Shown piece by piece: positions 24,981 to 32,883 of a DNA stretch of 33,328 nt. The position numbers and the translations under genes are program-made. Numbering within the stretch: the stretch's first letter is position 1; each line of letters opens with the position of its first letter. The DNA lies in the NCBI GenBank assembly GCA_903911825.1, contig CAIWFB010000062.1, forward strand, positions 1-33,328, in the 5' to 3' direction. Source of the DNA: an uncultured Verrucomicrobia subdivision 3 bacterium (GTDB lineage Bacteria; Verrucomicrobiota; Verrucomicrobiia; Limisphaerales; UBA11358). A model generated the notes under the pieces. The model was not told where the DNA came from and made no database searches. It saw only the letters and a list, made by a program, of their open reading frames with translations.

Positions 24981-25361
24981 TTACTGCGTCAGTCTGTTCA
25001 CTGACCGCTGAGTGAACTGACGTGACAAATTATTCCCGGCGTTAGCCACGGAGATTTCTTCCAAGCGCACGACTTGCACAGCCTGCTGCGGCACAAGGCC
25101 GAGCTGCATTTCCTTCACGCGCTGGATGAGCTTCACTGACGAATGCAATTCTTCCACCTGACGGCCCAAGTTGTCGTTGTCGTGCTTAAGCTTCGCCAAC
25201 GCTTTTTCCCGATCGCGTATCTGCAAGGCCAGCCGGTCAATCTGGTTTTTTTGCCAGACATAACCGATCGCCGACCCGCCGATGAGCGAGCAGAGCAAAA
25301 CGACTTTCAACACCGGTGCAAACCGGATTGCCGCCGCCTGATTTTTACGATTCTTGGCCAT
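24981..25361 (-). CDS. ftsL: FtsL-like bitopic division protein
   Basis: A 126-residue small membrane protein between rsmH and ftsI, the place of ftsL. It has a basic N-terminus (MAKNRKNQ), one membrane segment at about residues 16-36 (LKVVLLCSLIGGSAIGYVWQ) and a coiled coil at about 38-85 (QIDRLALQIRDREKALAKLKHDNDNLGRQVEELH). Such proteins form a complex with FtsB/FtsQ and activate FtsWI. FtsL sequences are poorly conserved, so the call rests on size, topology and position. ATG 25361 follows the rsmH stop by 1 nt (TAAGATG). It is followed by an 81-nt gap with the long hairpin. Confidence 0.75.
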   Translation of the reverse strand: MAKNRKNQAAAIRFAPVLKVVLLCSLIGGSAIGYVWQKNQIDRLALQIRDREKALAKLKHDNDNLGRQVEELHSSVKLIQRVKEMQLGLVPQQAVQVVRLEEISVANAGNNLSRQFTQRSVNRLTQ

Positions 25362-25362
25362 C

Positions 25363-26295
25363 TTAAATTTTTTCCATGACCCGCAACTGCGCACTGCGCG
25401 CGCGAGGATTTTCTTTTAATTCTTCGTCGCTCGGCATGACTGCTTTGCGCGAAACCCACTTCAATTCCGGCACGCACGGCGTCCGCATTTCCGGCACATC
25501 GACTTCGCCGGGGAACGTGTAATCCCGCGCTCGTTCCCGCCCAAATTCTTTCACCACGCGATCTTCAAGCGAATGAAAGGTAATGACTGCAAGCCTGCCG
25601 CCCGGTTTTAAAATTTTTACCGCTTCCGCCAAACCGCGCTTCAGCGAACCAATCTCGTCGTTCACCGCAATGCGCAGGGCTTGAAATACTTTCGTGGCCG
25701 GATGCGCTTTCTTACCGTGACGCGGCGCTAAACGCTCGATCAAATCCGCCAACTGCTTCGTCGTCTCAAACTTTCGCAACGCGCGGTCATGGACAATTGC
25801 CCGCGCAAACCGGCGCGAATCCCGTTCGTCCCCGTATTCCCAAAAAATTTTTGCGAGCGTTTCTACTTCCTCGCCATTCACCAGTTCAGCGGCGGTCAGC
25901 TTTTGCCGATGATCCATGCGCATATCGAGCGGGCCATCGTTCTGAAAACTGAACCCACGTTCCGCCACGTCCAACTGCGGCGAACTCACGCCCAAATCCA
26001 GTAAAACTCCAGCGCAACTTCCCGCCGGAATCCAATCGCCAAATTCTGTAAAATTTCCGCGCCGCACTTCAAAACGTCCGGCGAACTGTTCCGCCAGTCG
26101 CGCTTGCGCCACCTCAACCGCGACGCCATCGCGATCGGACCCAGACAGCCATCCAGTCGGCGAACTCGCGGCCAGAATCAGCGCTGCGTGACCAGCTCCA
26201 CCGAGTGTCCCGTCGGCGTAGCGACCGTTCGGCTGCGGGTTCAGCGCTGCCAGCACCTCCGCCGCCATCACTGGTTTGTGAACGAAAACGGACAC
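25363..26295 (-). CDS. rsmH: 16S rRNA (cytosine-1402 N4) methyltransferase
   Basis: A 310-residue SAM-dependent methyltransferase (MraW) that methylates C1402 of 16S rRNA. Family marks are HKPVMAAEVLAAL, YADGTLGGAGHAALIL (SAM loop, about 26-41), GSDRDGVAVEVA, GVLLDLGVSSPQLDVAERGFSF, GPLDMRMD, ATKVFQALRIAVNDEIGSL and LKPGGRLAVITFHSLEDRVVKEF. The C-terminal NPRARSAQLRVMEK is typical. It is a standard early gene of dcw clusters. Here it is separated from mraZ by an unknown gene. Confidence 0.97.
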   Translation of the reverse strand: MSVFVHKPVMAAEVLAALNPQPNGRYADGTLGGAGHAALILAASSPTGWLSGSDRDGVAVEVAQARLAEQFAGRFEVRRGNFTEFGDWIPAGSCAGVLLDLGVSSPQLDVAERGFSFQNDGPLDMRMDHRQKLTAAELVNGEEVETLAKIFWEYGDERDSRRFARAIVHDRALRKFETTKQLADLIERLAPRHGKKAHPATKVFQALRIAVNDEIGSLKRGLAEAVKILKPGGRLAVITFHSLEDRVVKEFGRERARDYTFPGEVDVPEMRTPCVPELKWVSRKAVMPSDEELKENPRARSAQLRVMEKI

Positions 26296-26317
26296 TTCGC
26301 ATTGGGCTTATTAATGG

Positions 26318-26803
26318 TTAACTGGCGCGGGCGGAAAATTCCCACGCCTCCCGCGCGGGTGATAAAACCGGTTTTTCCACTTCAACCGACGCCGTGCGTG
26401 ATTTCACGGGCACCACCTCGATGTCCGCATCAGACAAATCGTTCTGCAACACTTTGACCGCTTCCAGCGAAAGCTCGACTTGCACCGCGTTTTGCGGGAC
26501 GGAAACCGGAATTTCCGAGACGCGAAACGGATTCAAGCGCGCCGTCCAACCTGCCGTCGCCCGCACCGGCTTAGGCGTGAACGGGGTAAAAATCTTCTGC
26601 GTTTTAGCCAACACCGGCGCGACTACCTGCTTAGCCGTCGCCCCACCGACATTCACTGGCGCAGCCGCTTTGGGCGTGAACGGGTTTTTCGCCGCGTTGA
26701 ACTTGGGCAAATAAATTCCCTTGTTCGCGCGATACGCCAGCGAACCTTTGCCACCAAAAAAACTTTTGCCTGCGCCCAATAATTTTCCAAGATTCATAAT
26801 CAT
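26318..26803 (-). CDS. Uncharacterised basic protein between mraZ and rsmH
   Basis: I do not recognise this 161-residue protein. It starts ATG 26803, overlapping the mraZ stop by 4 nt (ATGA), and ends 22 nt before rsmH, so it is probably expressed. The N-terminus is Gly/Lys-rich (LGKLLGAGKSFFGGKGS). The middle (about 30-90) is rich in Lys, Pro, Ala and Thr with repeated NPFTPK/FTPFTPK motifs. About 100-135 is a more ordered segment (VQVELSLEAVKVLQNDLSDADIEVVPVKSR). There is no signal peptide, membrane segment or known catalytic motif. It may be a basic, partly disordered adaptor or nucleic-acid-binding protein, but no function can be assigned. Confidence 0.7.
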   Translation of the reverse strand: MIMNLGKLLGAGKSFFGGKGSLAYRANKGIYLPKFNAAKNPFTPKAAAPVNVGGATAKQVVAPVLAKTQKIFTPFTPKPVRATAGWTARLNPFRVSEIPVSVPQNAVQVELSLEAVKVLQNDLSDADIEVVPVKSRTASVEVEKPVLSPAREAWEFSARAS

Positions 26804-27261
26804 TCCATGAGTTTGAAAGCTTCGTGCGCGAGCACCGCGTCCGCTGCCTTCACTTTTTCATAACGCGCCGGATTCCAGATCTCAAATCGGTCGAGCAAAC
26901 CAACCAGCATCGCCTTGTCTTTGATTTCCGCCTTGGTCGCCATCGCGTCCGGCAGACAAATCCGGCCACCCTTATCGAGCGTGACTTGCGCAGATTCACT
27001 GCCGATAAAACGCTTCAAAAAAACCTTCTTCTCATCACCCGCCGGCATCGCATCGATATCTGCGAGCAATTGCGCCATTTCCGTCGGCGGCAACACGCGC
27101 AGACAACTGCCGGCATTGTGCTTCGGCCAGAAAATCAGGGTGAGCTCCGTGCCTTCTGTTTCCGGCCGCCACTTGGCCGGAATCTGGACGCGACGCTTCT
27201 CATCCACCCCATGCTCAAAGCAGGAGTTGTAAACCGTTTTGCTTGGTAACGCGTCAGCCAT
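26800..27261 (-). CDS. mraZ: Transcriptional regulator MraZ
   Basis: A 153-residue protein with two SpoVT/AbrB-like DNA-binding halves: CFEHGVDEKRRVQIPAKWR (about 14-32) and AQVTLDKGGRICLPDAM (about 90-107). MraZ rings bind short direct repeats upstream of their own operon and regulate the dcw cluster. ATG 27261 is preferred over a TTG at 27282 because it gives the normal family length before the first domain. A GGATAAG stretch lies just upstream as a modest ribosome binding site. Four boxes with 10-bp spacing lie 50-80 nt upstream, which supports autoregulation. It is divergent from queA and overlaps the next gene by 4 nt. Confidence 0.94.
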   Translation of the reverse strand: MADALPSKTVYNSCFEHGVDEKRRVQIPAKWRPETEGTELTLIFWPKHNAGSCLRVLPPTEMAQLLADIDAMPAGDEKKVFLKRFIGSESAQVTLDKGGRICLPDAMATKAEIKDKAMLVGLLDRFEIWNPARYEKVKAADAVLAHEAFKLME

Positions 27262-27262
27262 C

Positions 27263-27271
27263 TTATCCACA
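27263..27271 (+). promoter_or_regulatory. Perfect DnaA box TTATCCACA
   Basis: An exact match to TTATNCACA, 1 nt upstream of the mraZ ATG and overlapping its ribosome binding region. A second perfect box lies at 27391. Binding is predicted from the motif only. Confidence 0.5.
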
Positions 27272-27308
27272 GGGTTTTCCAAAACCGCTCATACAATTGG
27301 TTAAATAA

Positions 27309-27342
27309 CCCTTTACGCCCCAGATTAAGCCATAGTCCCCCA
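27309..27342 (-). promoter_or_regulatory. Four MraZ-type boxes at 10-bp spacing
   Basis: On the minus strand TGGGG starts at 27342, TGGCT at 27332, TGGGG at 27322 and AGGGT at 27312, each exactly 10 nt apart. This matches the known pattern of TGGGN direct repeats separated by 5 nt that MraZ binds. They lie upstream of mraZ and overlap the candidate promoter. Confidence 0.75.
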
Positions 27343-27353
27343 CTTTGCGTCAA
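27324..27353 (-). promoter_or_regulatory. Candidate mraZ (dcw) promoter
   Basis: Minus-strand TTGACG (27353-27348; 5/6 to TTGACA), an 18-nt spacer and CTTAAT (27329-27324; 4/6 to TATAAT). The MraZ boxes sit within and just after it, a layout expected for repression by MraZ. Confidence 0.5.
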
Positions 27354-27390
27354 TGGAAATCTGTGTCAAAAACGGGTATTTAATCAAAAG

Positions 27391-27399
27391 TTATTCACA
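27391..27399 (+). promoter_or_regulatory. Perfect DnaA box TTATTCACA
   Basis: An exact TTATNCACA match in the mraZ-queA divergent region, in the same orientation as the box 128 nt away at 27263. A weaker inverted relative (TGTGAATTG) is at 27412-27420. Confidence 0.5.
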
Positions 27400-27454
27400 A
27401 TTTTCTGGAACTGTGAATTGTCAGCCCCCGCCCCACTCCGTTACGCTCGCCGGA

Positions 27455-28528
27455 ATGCGCACTGCTGACTTTCATTTCGATTTGCCGCCGGAGCTGATTG
27501 CCCAGCAACCCGCCGCCCAGCGCGACGGTTCGCGCCTGCTGGTTTTAGACCGAAAAAGCCAAAAAATCGTCCACCGCCAGTTTTCTGATCTCCTGGAATA
27601 TTTTCAGCCCGGCGACGTGCTGGTTCTTAATGATTCCCGTGTGATTCCTGCTCGTTTGCACGGCACAAATGCTAAGACCGGCGGCAAATTTGAGATTTTA
27701 TTGCTCGAAGAAACCGCGTCGAACGACTGGTGGGCCATGATGCGCCCCGGCAAGCGCGCGCCGATTGGAACGGAAATTTGCCTACTGAATCGGCTTGGCG
27801 AACCGACGAAAATTCTCACCACCGTCACGGACGTTAACGCTGAAGGCCATCGGCGCTTGCAGTTTTCTGGCGTGGCAAATCTGTTCGACGAACTGGCAAC
27901 GCTTGGCGAATTACCGCTGCCGCCCTACATCGAACGCCAAGCTGAAACCGCCGAAGATCAGGAACGTTATCAAACCGTTTTTGCTAAGCCTGCTGGCTCT
28001 GTCGCCGCGCCCACGGCGGGCCTGCATTTCACGCCCGAAATTCTCGAAAAAATTCGTGCGCTTGGCGTTAATATTTGTTTCGTCACCTTGCACGTTGGCG
28101 CGGGAACTTTTCTGCCCGTGAAAGTGGAAAATATTTCCGAACACACCATGCACGCGGAACGATTTGAAGTCAGCGAAGCGACGGCTTCCGCCGTGAACGA
28201 AGCTAAAAAATCGGGCCATCGCGTTATCGCCGTGGGCACCACCGCCACGCGCACGCTCGAAACGGTGGCGCGCGCGAACGCGGGAAAACTCAATGCTTGC
28301 AATGGTAAAACCGATATCTTTCTTTTTCCGCCAGCCCAGTTTCAAATCGTGGATGCGCTGCTCACCAACTTTCATTTGCCAGAATCGACGCTCGTGATGC
28401 TGGTGAGTGCCTTCGCTGCGCCCGGCGAAAAAACGGGTGGACGTGAACTCATTTTATCCGCTTACGCCGAAGCCGTCCGTAAGCGTTACCGCTTCTTCAG
28501 CTACGGCGATGCGATGCTTATTTTGTGA
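27455..28528 (+). CDS. queA: tRNA preQ1(34) S-adenosylmethionine ribosyltransferase-isomerase
   Basis: A 357-residue enzyme that moves the ribosyl part of SAM onto preQ1 in tRNA, giving epoxyqueuosine. Family marks are MRTADFHFDLPPELIAQQP, DGSRLLVLDR, LVLNDSRVIPARLHG, ERYQTVFAKPAGSVAAPTAGLHFT, VTLHVGAGTFLPV, EHTMHAERFEVS, GHRVIAVGTTATRTLE and DALLTNFHLPESTLVMLVSAFA. ATG 27455 gives the classic start. The frame is open from 27353, but that extension covers the shared promoter region and a DnaA box. It is divergent from mraZ and overlaps the next gene by 4 nt. Confidence 0.97.
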   Translation: MRTADFHFDLPPELIAQQPAAQRDGSRLLVLDRKSQKIVHRQFSDLLEYFQPGDVLVLNDSRVIPARLHGTNAKTGGKFEILLLEETASNDWWAMMRPGKRAPIGTEICLLNRLGEPTKILTTVTDVNAEGHRRLQFSGVANLFDELATLGELPLPPYIERQAETAEDQERYQTVFAKPAGSVAAPTAGLHFTPEILEKIRALGVNICFVTLHVGAGTFLPVKVENISEHTMHAERFEVSEATASAVNEAKKSGHRVIAVGTTATRTLETVARANAGKLNACNGKTDIFLFPPAQFQIVDALLTNFHLPESTLVMLVSAFAAPGEKTGGRELILSAYAEAVRKRYRFFSYGDAMLIL

Positions 28529-29235
28529 ATTCCAAACCAAAAAATTGCGCAACAAAATTGCCCTTCGTTTTCGTCAACATGGCGGTGACGGCCGATGGCA
28601 AAATTGCGACCGCGAATCGTGCCGTTCACACGTTCGGCAGTGCGCGGGATTTACGGCATCTTTACGAGCTCCGTGCCACGGCGGATGCGGTGATGTGCGG
28701 CGCGCGCACGGTAGAGATTTCGCACAGCATTCTCGACAACGGTGGTAAAAAATTTGGCCAACTCCGAGTCCAACGCGGATTAAGCGAGCATAATCTCCGC
28801 GTGATCGTCAGCGGCAGTGGTTCGATTGATCCAACCGCAGAAATTTTCCAAAGGAAATTTTCCCCGATCATTGTGCTGACCACAAAACGCGCTTCGGCCA
28901 AAAAGCTGGCACAACTACGTTTGCTGGCGGACGAGGTGAAAGTTTTTGGCGAACGCCAAGTCAATTTGCGATCAGCCATGCGCTGGCTGCACGAGAAATA
29001 CGACGTAAAACGGCTTTTATGCGAAGGCGGCGGGGAATTGAATGATGCGATGTTTCGGGCGGATTTGGTGGACGAAATTCACTTGACGTTCTGCCCGAAA
29101 ATTTTTGGCGGTCGCATCGCGCCGACGATTGCCGAGGGCGAAGGTTTTTCAAAATTATCGTTGACAGCCAATTATCAATTAGCCTCCACACGCTCAATAA
29201 AAGGCGAGTTATTCACCGTGTTTATTCGAGCCTAA
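28525..29235 (+). CDS. RibD C-terminal-type (pyrimidine) reductase
   Basis: A 236-residue protein of the RibD_C/dihydrofolate-reductase-like superfamily. It has the first strand and loop FVFVNMAVTADGKIATANR, GSARDLRHLYELRATADAVMCGARTV, a Rossmann-like middle (LRVIVSGSGSIDPTAEIF), the LLCEGGGELNDAMFRADLVDEIHLTFCPKIFGG segment and a C-terminal strand. In riboflavin synthesis this domain reduces the ribosylamino-pyrimidine with NADPH, but stand-alone members have other roles too. The N-terminal deaminase half of RibD is absent and no other rib gene is nearby, so the substrate is open. The start is GTG 28525, overlapping the queA stop; an ATG at 28579 would cut the first strand. Confidence 0.85.
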   Translation: MNSKPKNCATKLPFVFVNMAVTADGKIATANRAVHTFGSARDLRHLYELRATADAVMCGARTVEISHSILDNGGKKFGQLRVQRGLSEHNLRVIVSGSGSIDPTAEIFQRKFSPIIVLTTKRASAKKLAQLRLLADEVKVFGERQVNLRSAMRWLHEKYDVKRLLCEGGGELNDAMFRADLVDEIHLTFCPKIFGGRIAPTIAEGEGFSKLSLTANYQLASTRSIKGELFTVFIRA

Positions 29236-29287
29236 AAACCCGTCAATCTAAATTTTCGCTAAATATCCGGCTTTTTTGGCCGAAAAA

Positions 29288-29328
29288 ACGGGCGGGTTTC
29301 GTGAAGAAACCCGCCCGTCGTGTTTTTT
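29288..29328. terminator. Bidirectional intrinsic terminator
   Basis: A perfect 13-bp stem (29288-29300 with 29306-29318, ACGGGCGGGTTTC/GAAACCCGCCCGT) around a 5-nt loop. On the plus strand TTTTTT follows at 29323-29328. On the minus strand a T6 run (29288-29283) overlaps the stem end. It would stop both the queA operon and the convergent large gene. Confidence 0.85.
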
Positions 29329-29351
29329 ACAGCCGATTTGCAGAAGTCTAT

Positions 29352-32300
29352 TTACGGCTGGCGGAGCAGGTAGAACTTGGCCTGGTTAGTCGCGGACGTA
29401 TCCGAGAACTGATATTGGCCAGCGGGGCTTTCTGTCGGGTGGCCAAGGTTCTGCCATTGCGCAATGGGCAAGGCGACGTTGGTTGAACCCAACACGGTGA
29501 AGCTCACACCAGCGGCGTTGGTAAAGCTGAATTGCAACGCACCGCCACCGGTGAAATGGGCAGAGCCGGGCGTGATGGTGATGGGCAGGAGGGGATTTAC
29601 GACAGGCTGGCTAGCGGAGAAGGTCACGTTATCAATCGCCACATCCTGTGCCGTGCCGAGCGTATTCGCCTGCCAAACGAGCCAGAGCGTAGCACCGGCG
29701 GGCCAGTTGGTGATGACGAGGTTAGTAACGCCCACATTGATTTGGTTCGCAGACAAGGTGCCGTCGCTGATGGTGGTGGAATTGGTCGTCGGGAAAACGA
29801 CATTCAAATCCGTCACGCTGTAGAGCACATTGCCGTTGATGCTATCAATGGCCCCGTCCGTCACGCTGGGCAGAAACGCGGCACCCGTGCCTGCGGCATC
29901 AATGGCGTAGCCGAATTGCAGCACTTGCTGGCTCGGATTATTGCGCCAGAGTTCGCCCACGTAACTCAAGTTGATCGTGTTGAGTATATTTGTGCTGTTG
30001 TTGACGAGGGCGACGCCGAAGCAGTTCACGCCGGTCTTGGTGGTGGCTACGAGACCGAGGGAACGATTGGTAACACCTGCGATTGAAGTTCCATCAGCAA
30101 CGTAGTTCAAACCGTTGTTGACGATCGCACCCTGGCTTTGATCACCGCGCGTGGCGGAGATGACCATCGTCTTCTGGCACCAGCCATACCAACCGGACAG
30201 CTTGTTCGTGAGACCAAAACCACCGATGCCGCCGCTGGCGAAAACCGGATAGCCGAAGTCCAACGGATTATCCACGGAGTAGCTCAAGGTGCCGACAATC
30301 GCGGCGTTGCCGTTGCCGTTGGCAAGCACGATGGGATTACTCAAGTTCGTCGCGATGCCAGGGATATTCGTCACGGCATAATTGATCGTGAGCGGATTAC
30401 CACCTTCAGCGCTGCTGCCGGCGGGAATGGGCAGGGTATTGAAATCCTGTTTGTAGATCTGGTTCGTGTAAGCCACGAACGTATGCGGCGGAGCGACCGA
30501 CACAGACAGCGCCGCAGGTGAACTGGTGATCGAACCGCCGGGATTGCTCACCACGATTACGTAGTTGGTCGCATCCGTTAGCGCCACGCCACTGATTACC
30601 AAAGTGGGCGTGGTCGAACCGCTGATCGCAACACCATCGGCCAATGCGACCGGCGTCGTGCCGTTGCTCTTGGTTTTATACCATTGATAGGAGAGCAACT
30701 GACCGTAGGTCGAAGTCGTGTTCGTAATGGTTTTGCCGATGAAGGTCGTGATCGCTTGCGGCGGGGAAACCAAGACGGGCTTGGAATAAATCAACGTCAG
30801 CTTGACGACGTTCGCGTTCACGAAACCAGCAATGTTTGTCACGAGCAAGGAATAATAACCCGCGTCATTGGTGGTCGCTTGGAGAATGCTCAAGGTGGCA
30901 TTAGCCGTGCCGCTCAAGGTGGAACCATTCGCCGAGGCTCCGTCGTTCAACAACACTTGATTCGCCACGCTGACGGGGCTGTTGCTGTTGTAATACCATT
31001 GATAACCGCCCTTGGCATCAGTGCCGTTCACCAGCGCGGTGAGGTTGACGTTGTTGCCGACGAAGTTGGTGAGGTTCAGCACGGAAGCAATTGTCGGCGC
31101 AACTGGTGCGGGCGTAACCGTCAAGGTCGCCACCGAACTCGTCACCGAACCGTAGAAATCCGATACGACGCATTTGTAAACGTAGTTGTTCAACGCCGTG
31201 GTGACGGCGCTCAAGTTAAGCATGTCGGAAACCTCGCCGACGAGATTCGTGCCGTTCTGCTGCCATTGATAATTCAAGGCGTAATTCGCCGCAGCGACCA
31301 CACTGAAGCTGACATTGTCGCCGGCCGCAGCCGACCAGCTCGCGGGATTCGTCGTGATGAGCGGACGCAAATCCGGCGTGAGCGTGACGGCTTTGTAAAC
31401 GATGTTCGTCTGGAAACCGCCATTGCTGTCATAACCCGGCTTAGCGACGGTCGTCAGGATGTTCATGTTCGTCGTGATGATGATGGAAGAACCGTCTTGC
31501 ACGATGTTGGTGTCGTTGATGCGAATAACACGATTGCCGTAATAAGTATTGCCTGAGCTGACGCCACTGTCGGAGGTCGTGGCGTAAACCACCGGATTCG
31601 CGCCACTCCAATCGACCGTGACGCTGAAGCAACCGACGAGCGTGTTGGTGCTGGCAGCGTTCGTCATGATGCCGTTGTTCAAACCGAAATAGCCGGGAAT
31701 AGCGAGGTTGTAGGCAAATTTCCAATCGAGACCGGAGCGAATATATTTTTGAATACCGCCGACACCGTTCAGATTTTTGCTACCGTCGTCCGCCACGTAG
31801 GCAATCGTTTCTTGCGGGTTGATGTCGAAGCCGATGCAGTTAGTGAATTTGGAATCCGCTTTGAGATACAGCTTGAGGAACGATGCGTTATTAGGCTGCG
31901 GCGCGGGATTGTTGTAAAAATCTACGCAGGTATAAATACCCGCCGGATATAAGTTCACGGACTCCGCACCTTTCACACTGTTATACAACACGTGATTGAT
32001 GACTTTGGAGCAAGAGGTGAGGGCGATATTTTGAAATTGAATCGGATCATCGCCGGTATTCGCGTTGAAATAGAGACTACCATAACCGTTGCCACAGCCC
32101 CAGAAATTCCCCGCGCCATCCGTCGCGACTCCGCGCGGATTTGTTTTGCCCGTGGCTGTGCCATACCATTTCGTGCCGCGATATACCGTGGTGTAATTAG
32201 TGAAGGCATCCACCGTAGCTACGCCGCGATCGTAGCTCAAGTTGGACGGAGCCGTCTGACCGCCGGTGGTGATGGACAAAATATCGCCCGCATAACCCGC

Positions 32301-32663
32301 AAAGGCCAACACGCTACGATCGTCCGATAACGTCAAGTTACCTTCCGTGCCCGCGTTACCATTCACCATCAACGCGCCCGGGCCGTTTGTGGGAATCGGC
32401 AAAATCACCGTGGGATTCGTGGGATTGGCTCCGGTGGGATCAAATTCACAAATGAAAATCTGGCTCTGGCGACTGCCAAATAAATCGGAAGCCGAGTAGT
32501 TAGTGATGCCGGTGACGGCCCCGAGCGGTAGGCAGCGATTCGTTCCGCCATCGCCGAAGCGAATGACGGCGACGCGACCGGGAGTAAAAACGGCAGGCGG
32601 TAACGCTTGTGCCGCGAGCGTGAACAGGCTCAAGAAGCCCGTGGTGAGGAAGAGACGTTTCAT
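29352..32663 (-). CDS. Large secreted protein with propeller-like region and Ig-like domains
   Basis: A 1103-residue exported protein; its function is not known. Residues 1-21 are a signal peptide (MKRLFLTTGFLSLFTLAAQA); this ATG is preferred over one 36 nt upstream. Residues about 25-420 are repetitive beta structure with short propeller-like motifs (GVATDGAGNFWGCGNGYG, IGFDINPQETIAYVADDG). Three Ig-like domains follow (about 425-515, 518-625 and 628-725; each with a Y-Q-W-Y/Q core and a D/N-x-Y/A-x-Y-x-x-x-V end). A lectin-like or jelly-roll region comes next (about 730-1015), with the LSYVGELWR motif seen in many verrucomicrobial secreted proteins. The last ~75 residues (GGALQFSFTN...FYLLRQP) resemble the end of the lyase at 897. 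No catalytic residues are recognised. It may be an adhesin or sugar-binding surface protein. Confidence 0.85.
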   Translation of the reverse strand: MKRLFLTTGFLSLFTLAAQALPPAVFTPGRVAVIRFGDGGTNRCLPLGAVTGITNYSASDLFGSRQSQIFICEFDPTGANPTNPTVILPIPTNGPGALMVNGNAGTEGNLTLSDDRSVLAFAGYAGDILSITTGGQTAPSNLSYDRGVATVDAFTNYTTVYRGTKWYGTATGKTNPRGVATDGAGNFWGCGNGYGSLYFNANTGDDPIQFQNIALTSCSKVINHVLYNSVKGAESVNLYPAGIYTCVDFYNNPAPQPNNASFLKLYLKADSKFTNCIGFDINPQETIAYVADDGSKNLNGVGGIQKYIRSGLDWKFAYNLAIPGYFGLNNGIMTNAASTNTLVGCFSVTVDWSGANPVVYATTSDSGVSSGNTYYGNRVIRINDTNIVQDGSSIIITTNMNILTTVAKPGYDSNGGFQTNIVYKAVTLTPDLRPLITTNPASWSAAAGDNVSFSVVAAANYALNYQWQQNGTNLVGEVSDMLNLSAVTTALNNYVYKCVVSDFYGSVTSSVATLTVTPAPVAPTIASVLNLTNFVGNNVNLTALVNGTDAKGGYQWYYNSNSPVSVANQVLLNDGASANGSTLSGTANATLSILQATTNDAGYYSLLVTNIAGFVNANVVKLTLIYSKPVLVSPPQAITTFIGKTITNTTSTYGQLLSYQWYKTKSNGTTPVALADGVAISGSTTPTLVISGVALTDATNYVIVVSNPGGSITSSPAALSVSVAPPHTFVAYTNQIYKQDFNTLPIPAGSSAEGGNPLTINYAVTNIPGIATNLSNPIVLANGNGNAAIVGTLSYSVDNPLDFGYPVFASGGIGGFGLTNKLSGWYGWCQKTMVISATRGDQSQGAIVNNGLNYVADGTSIAGVTNRSLGLVATTKTGVNCFGVALVNNSTNILNTINLSYVGELWRNNPSQQVLQFGYAIDAAGTGAAFLPSVTDGAIDSINGNVLYSVTDLNVVFPTTNSTTISDGTLSANQINVGVTNLVITNWPAGATLWLVWQANTLGTAQDVAIDNVTFSASQPVVNPLLPITITPGSAHFTGGGALQFSFTNAAGVSFTVLGSTNVALPIAQWQNLGHPTESPAGQYQFSDTSATNQAKFYLLRQP

Positions 32664-32734
32664 TTTAGTGAGTTGAGAGGCGTGGTAGTAATGTTTCAAA
32701 TTTATCGAGCTACATTCTCAACAATCGCGTGTCA

Positions 32735-32762
32735 GCCAGATGACGCTGAGGTGACGTTTGTG
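32735..32762 (-). promoter_or_regulatory. PhoB/OmpR-type tandem repeat upstream of the Ig-domain gene
   Basis: The minus strand has CGTCACCTCAG and CGTCATCTGGC, two units in an 11-bp direct repeat, about 78 nt before the start at 32663. The spacing and the GTCA core resemble Pho-box half sites (consensus CTGTCAT), at 4-5 of 7 matches per half site. It is the inverted partner of the site at 32798. Confidence 0.4.
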
Positions 32763-32797
32763 TGAACTCACTCGCTAGGCAAATTTGTAGACCACAT

Positions 32798-32815
32798 TTG
32801 TCACCGCTTCGTCAC
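32798..32815 (+). promoter_or_regulatory. PhoB/OmpR-type tandem repeat upstream of the prepilin-like gene
   Basis: The plus strand reads TTGTCACCGCTTCGTCAC, with GTCAC repeated at 11-bp spacing, about 70 nt before ATG 32884. It matches the inverted site upstream of the divergent gene over 15 of 22 positions (32741-32762 against 32814-32793). Confidence 0.4.
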
Positions 32816-32883
32816 AAAACCTCCGCACGTTCGTAACACCATGCCAGCAGACTTATCCACGTTCGTTGGAACACCTCGCCATA

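Noticed and set aside
27262-27454. Replication origin at the DnaA boxes
   Set aside because: Only two perfect boxes and one weak one, no clear AT-rich unwinding stretch, and no dnaA, dnaN or gidA nearby. A regulatory role is the simpler reading.
27353-27454. N-terminal extension of queA starting at 27353
   Set aside because: The extra 34 residues have no family match and cover a DnaA box and the divergent promoter region; ATG 27455 gives the standard QueA start.
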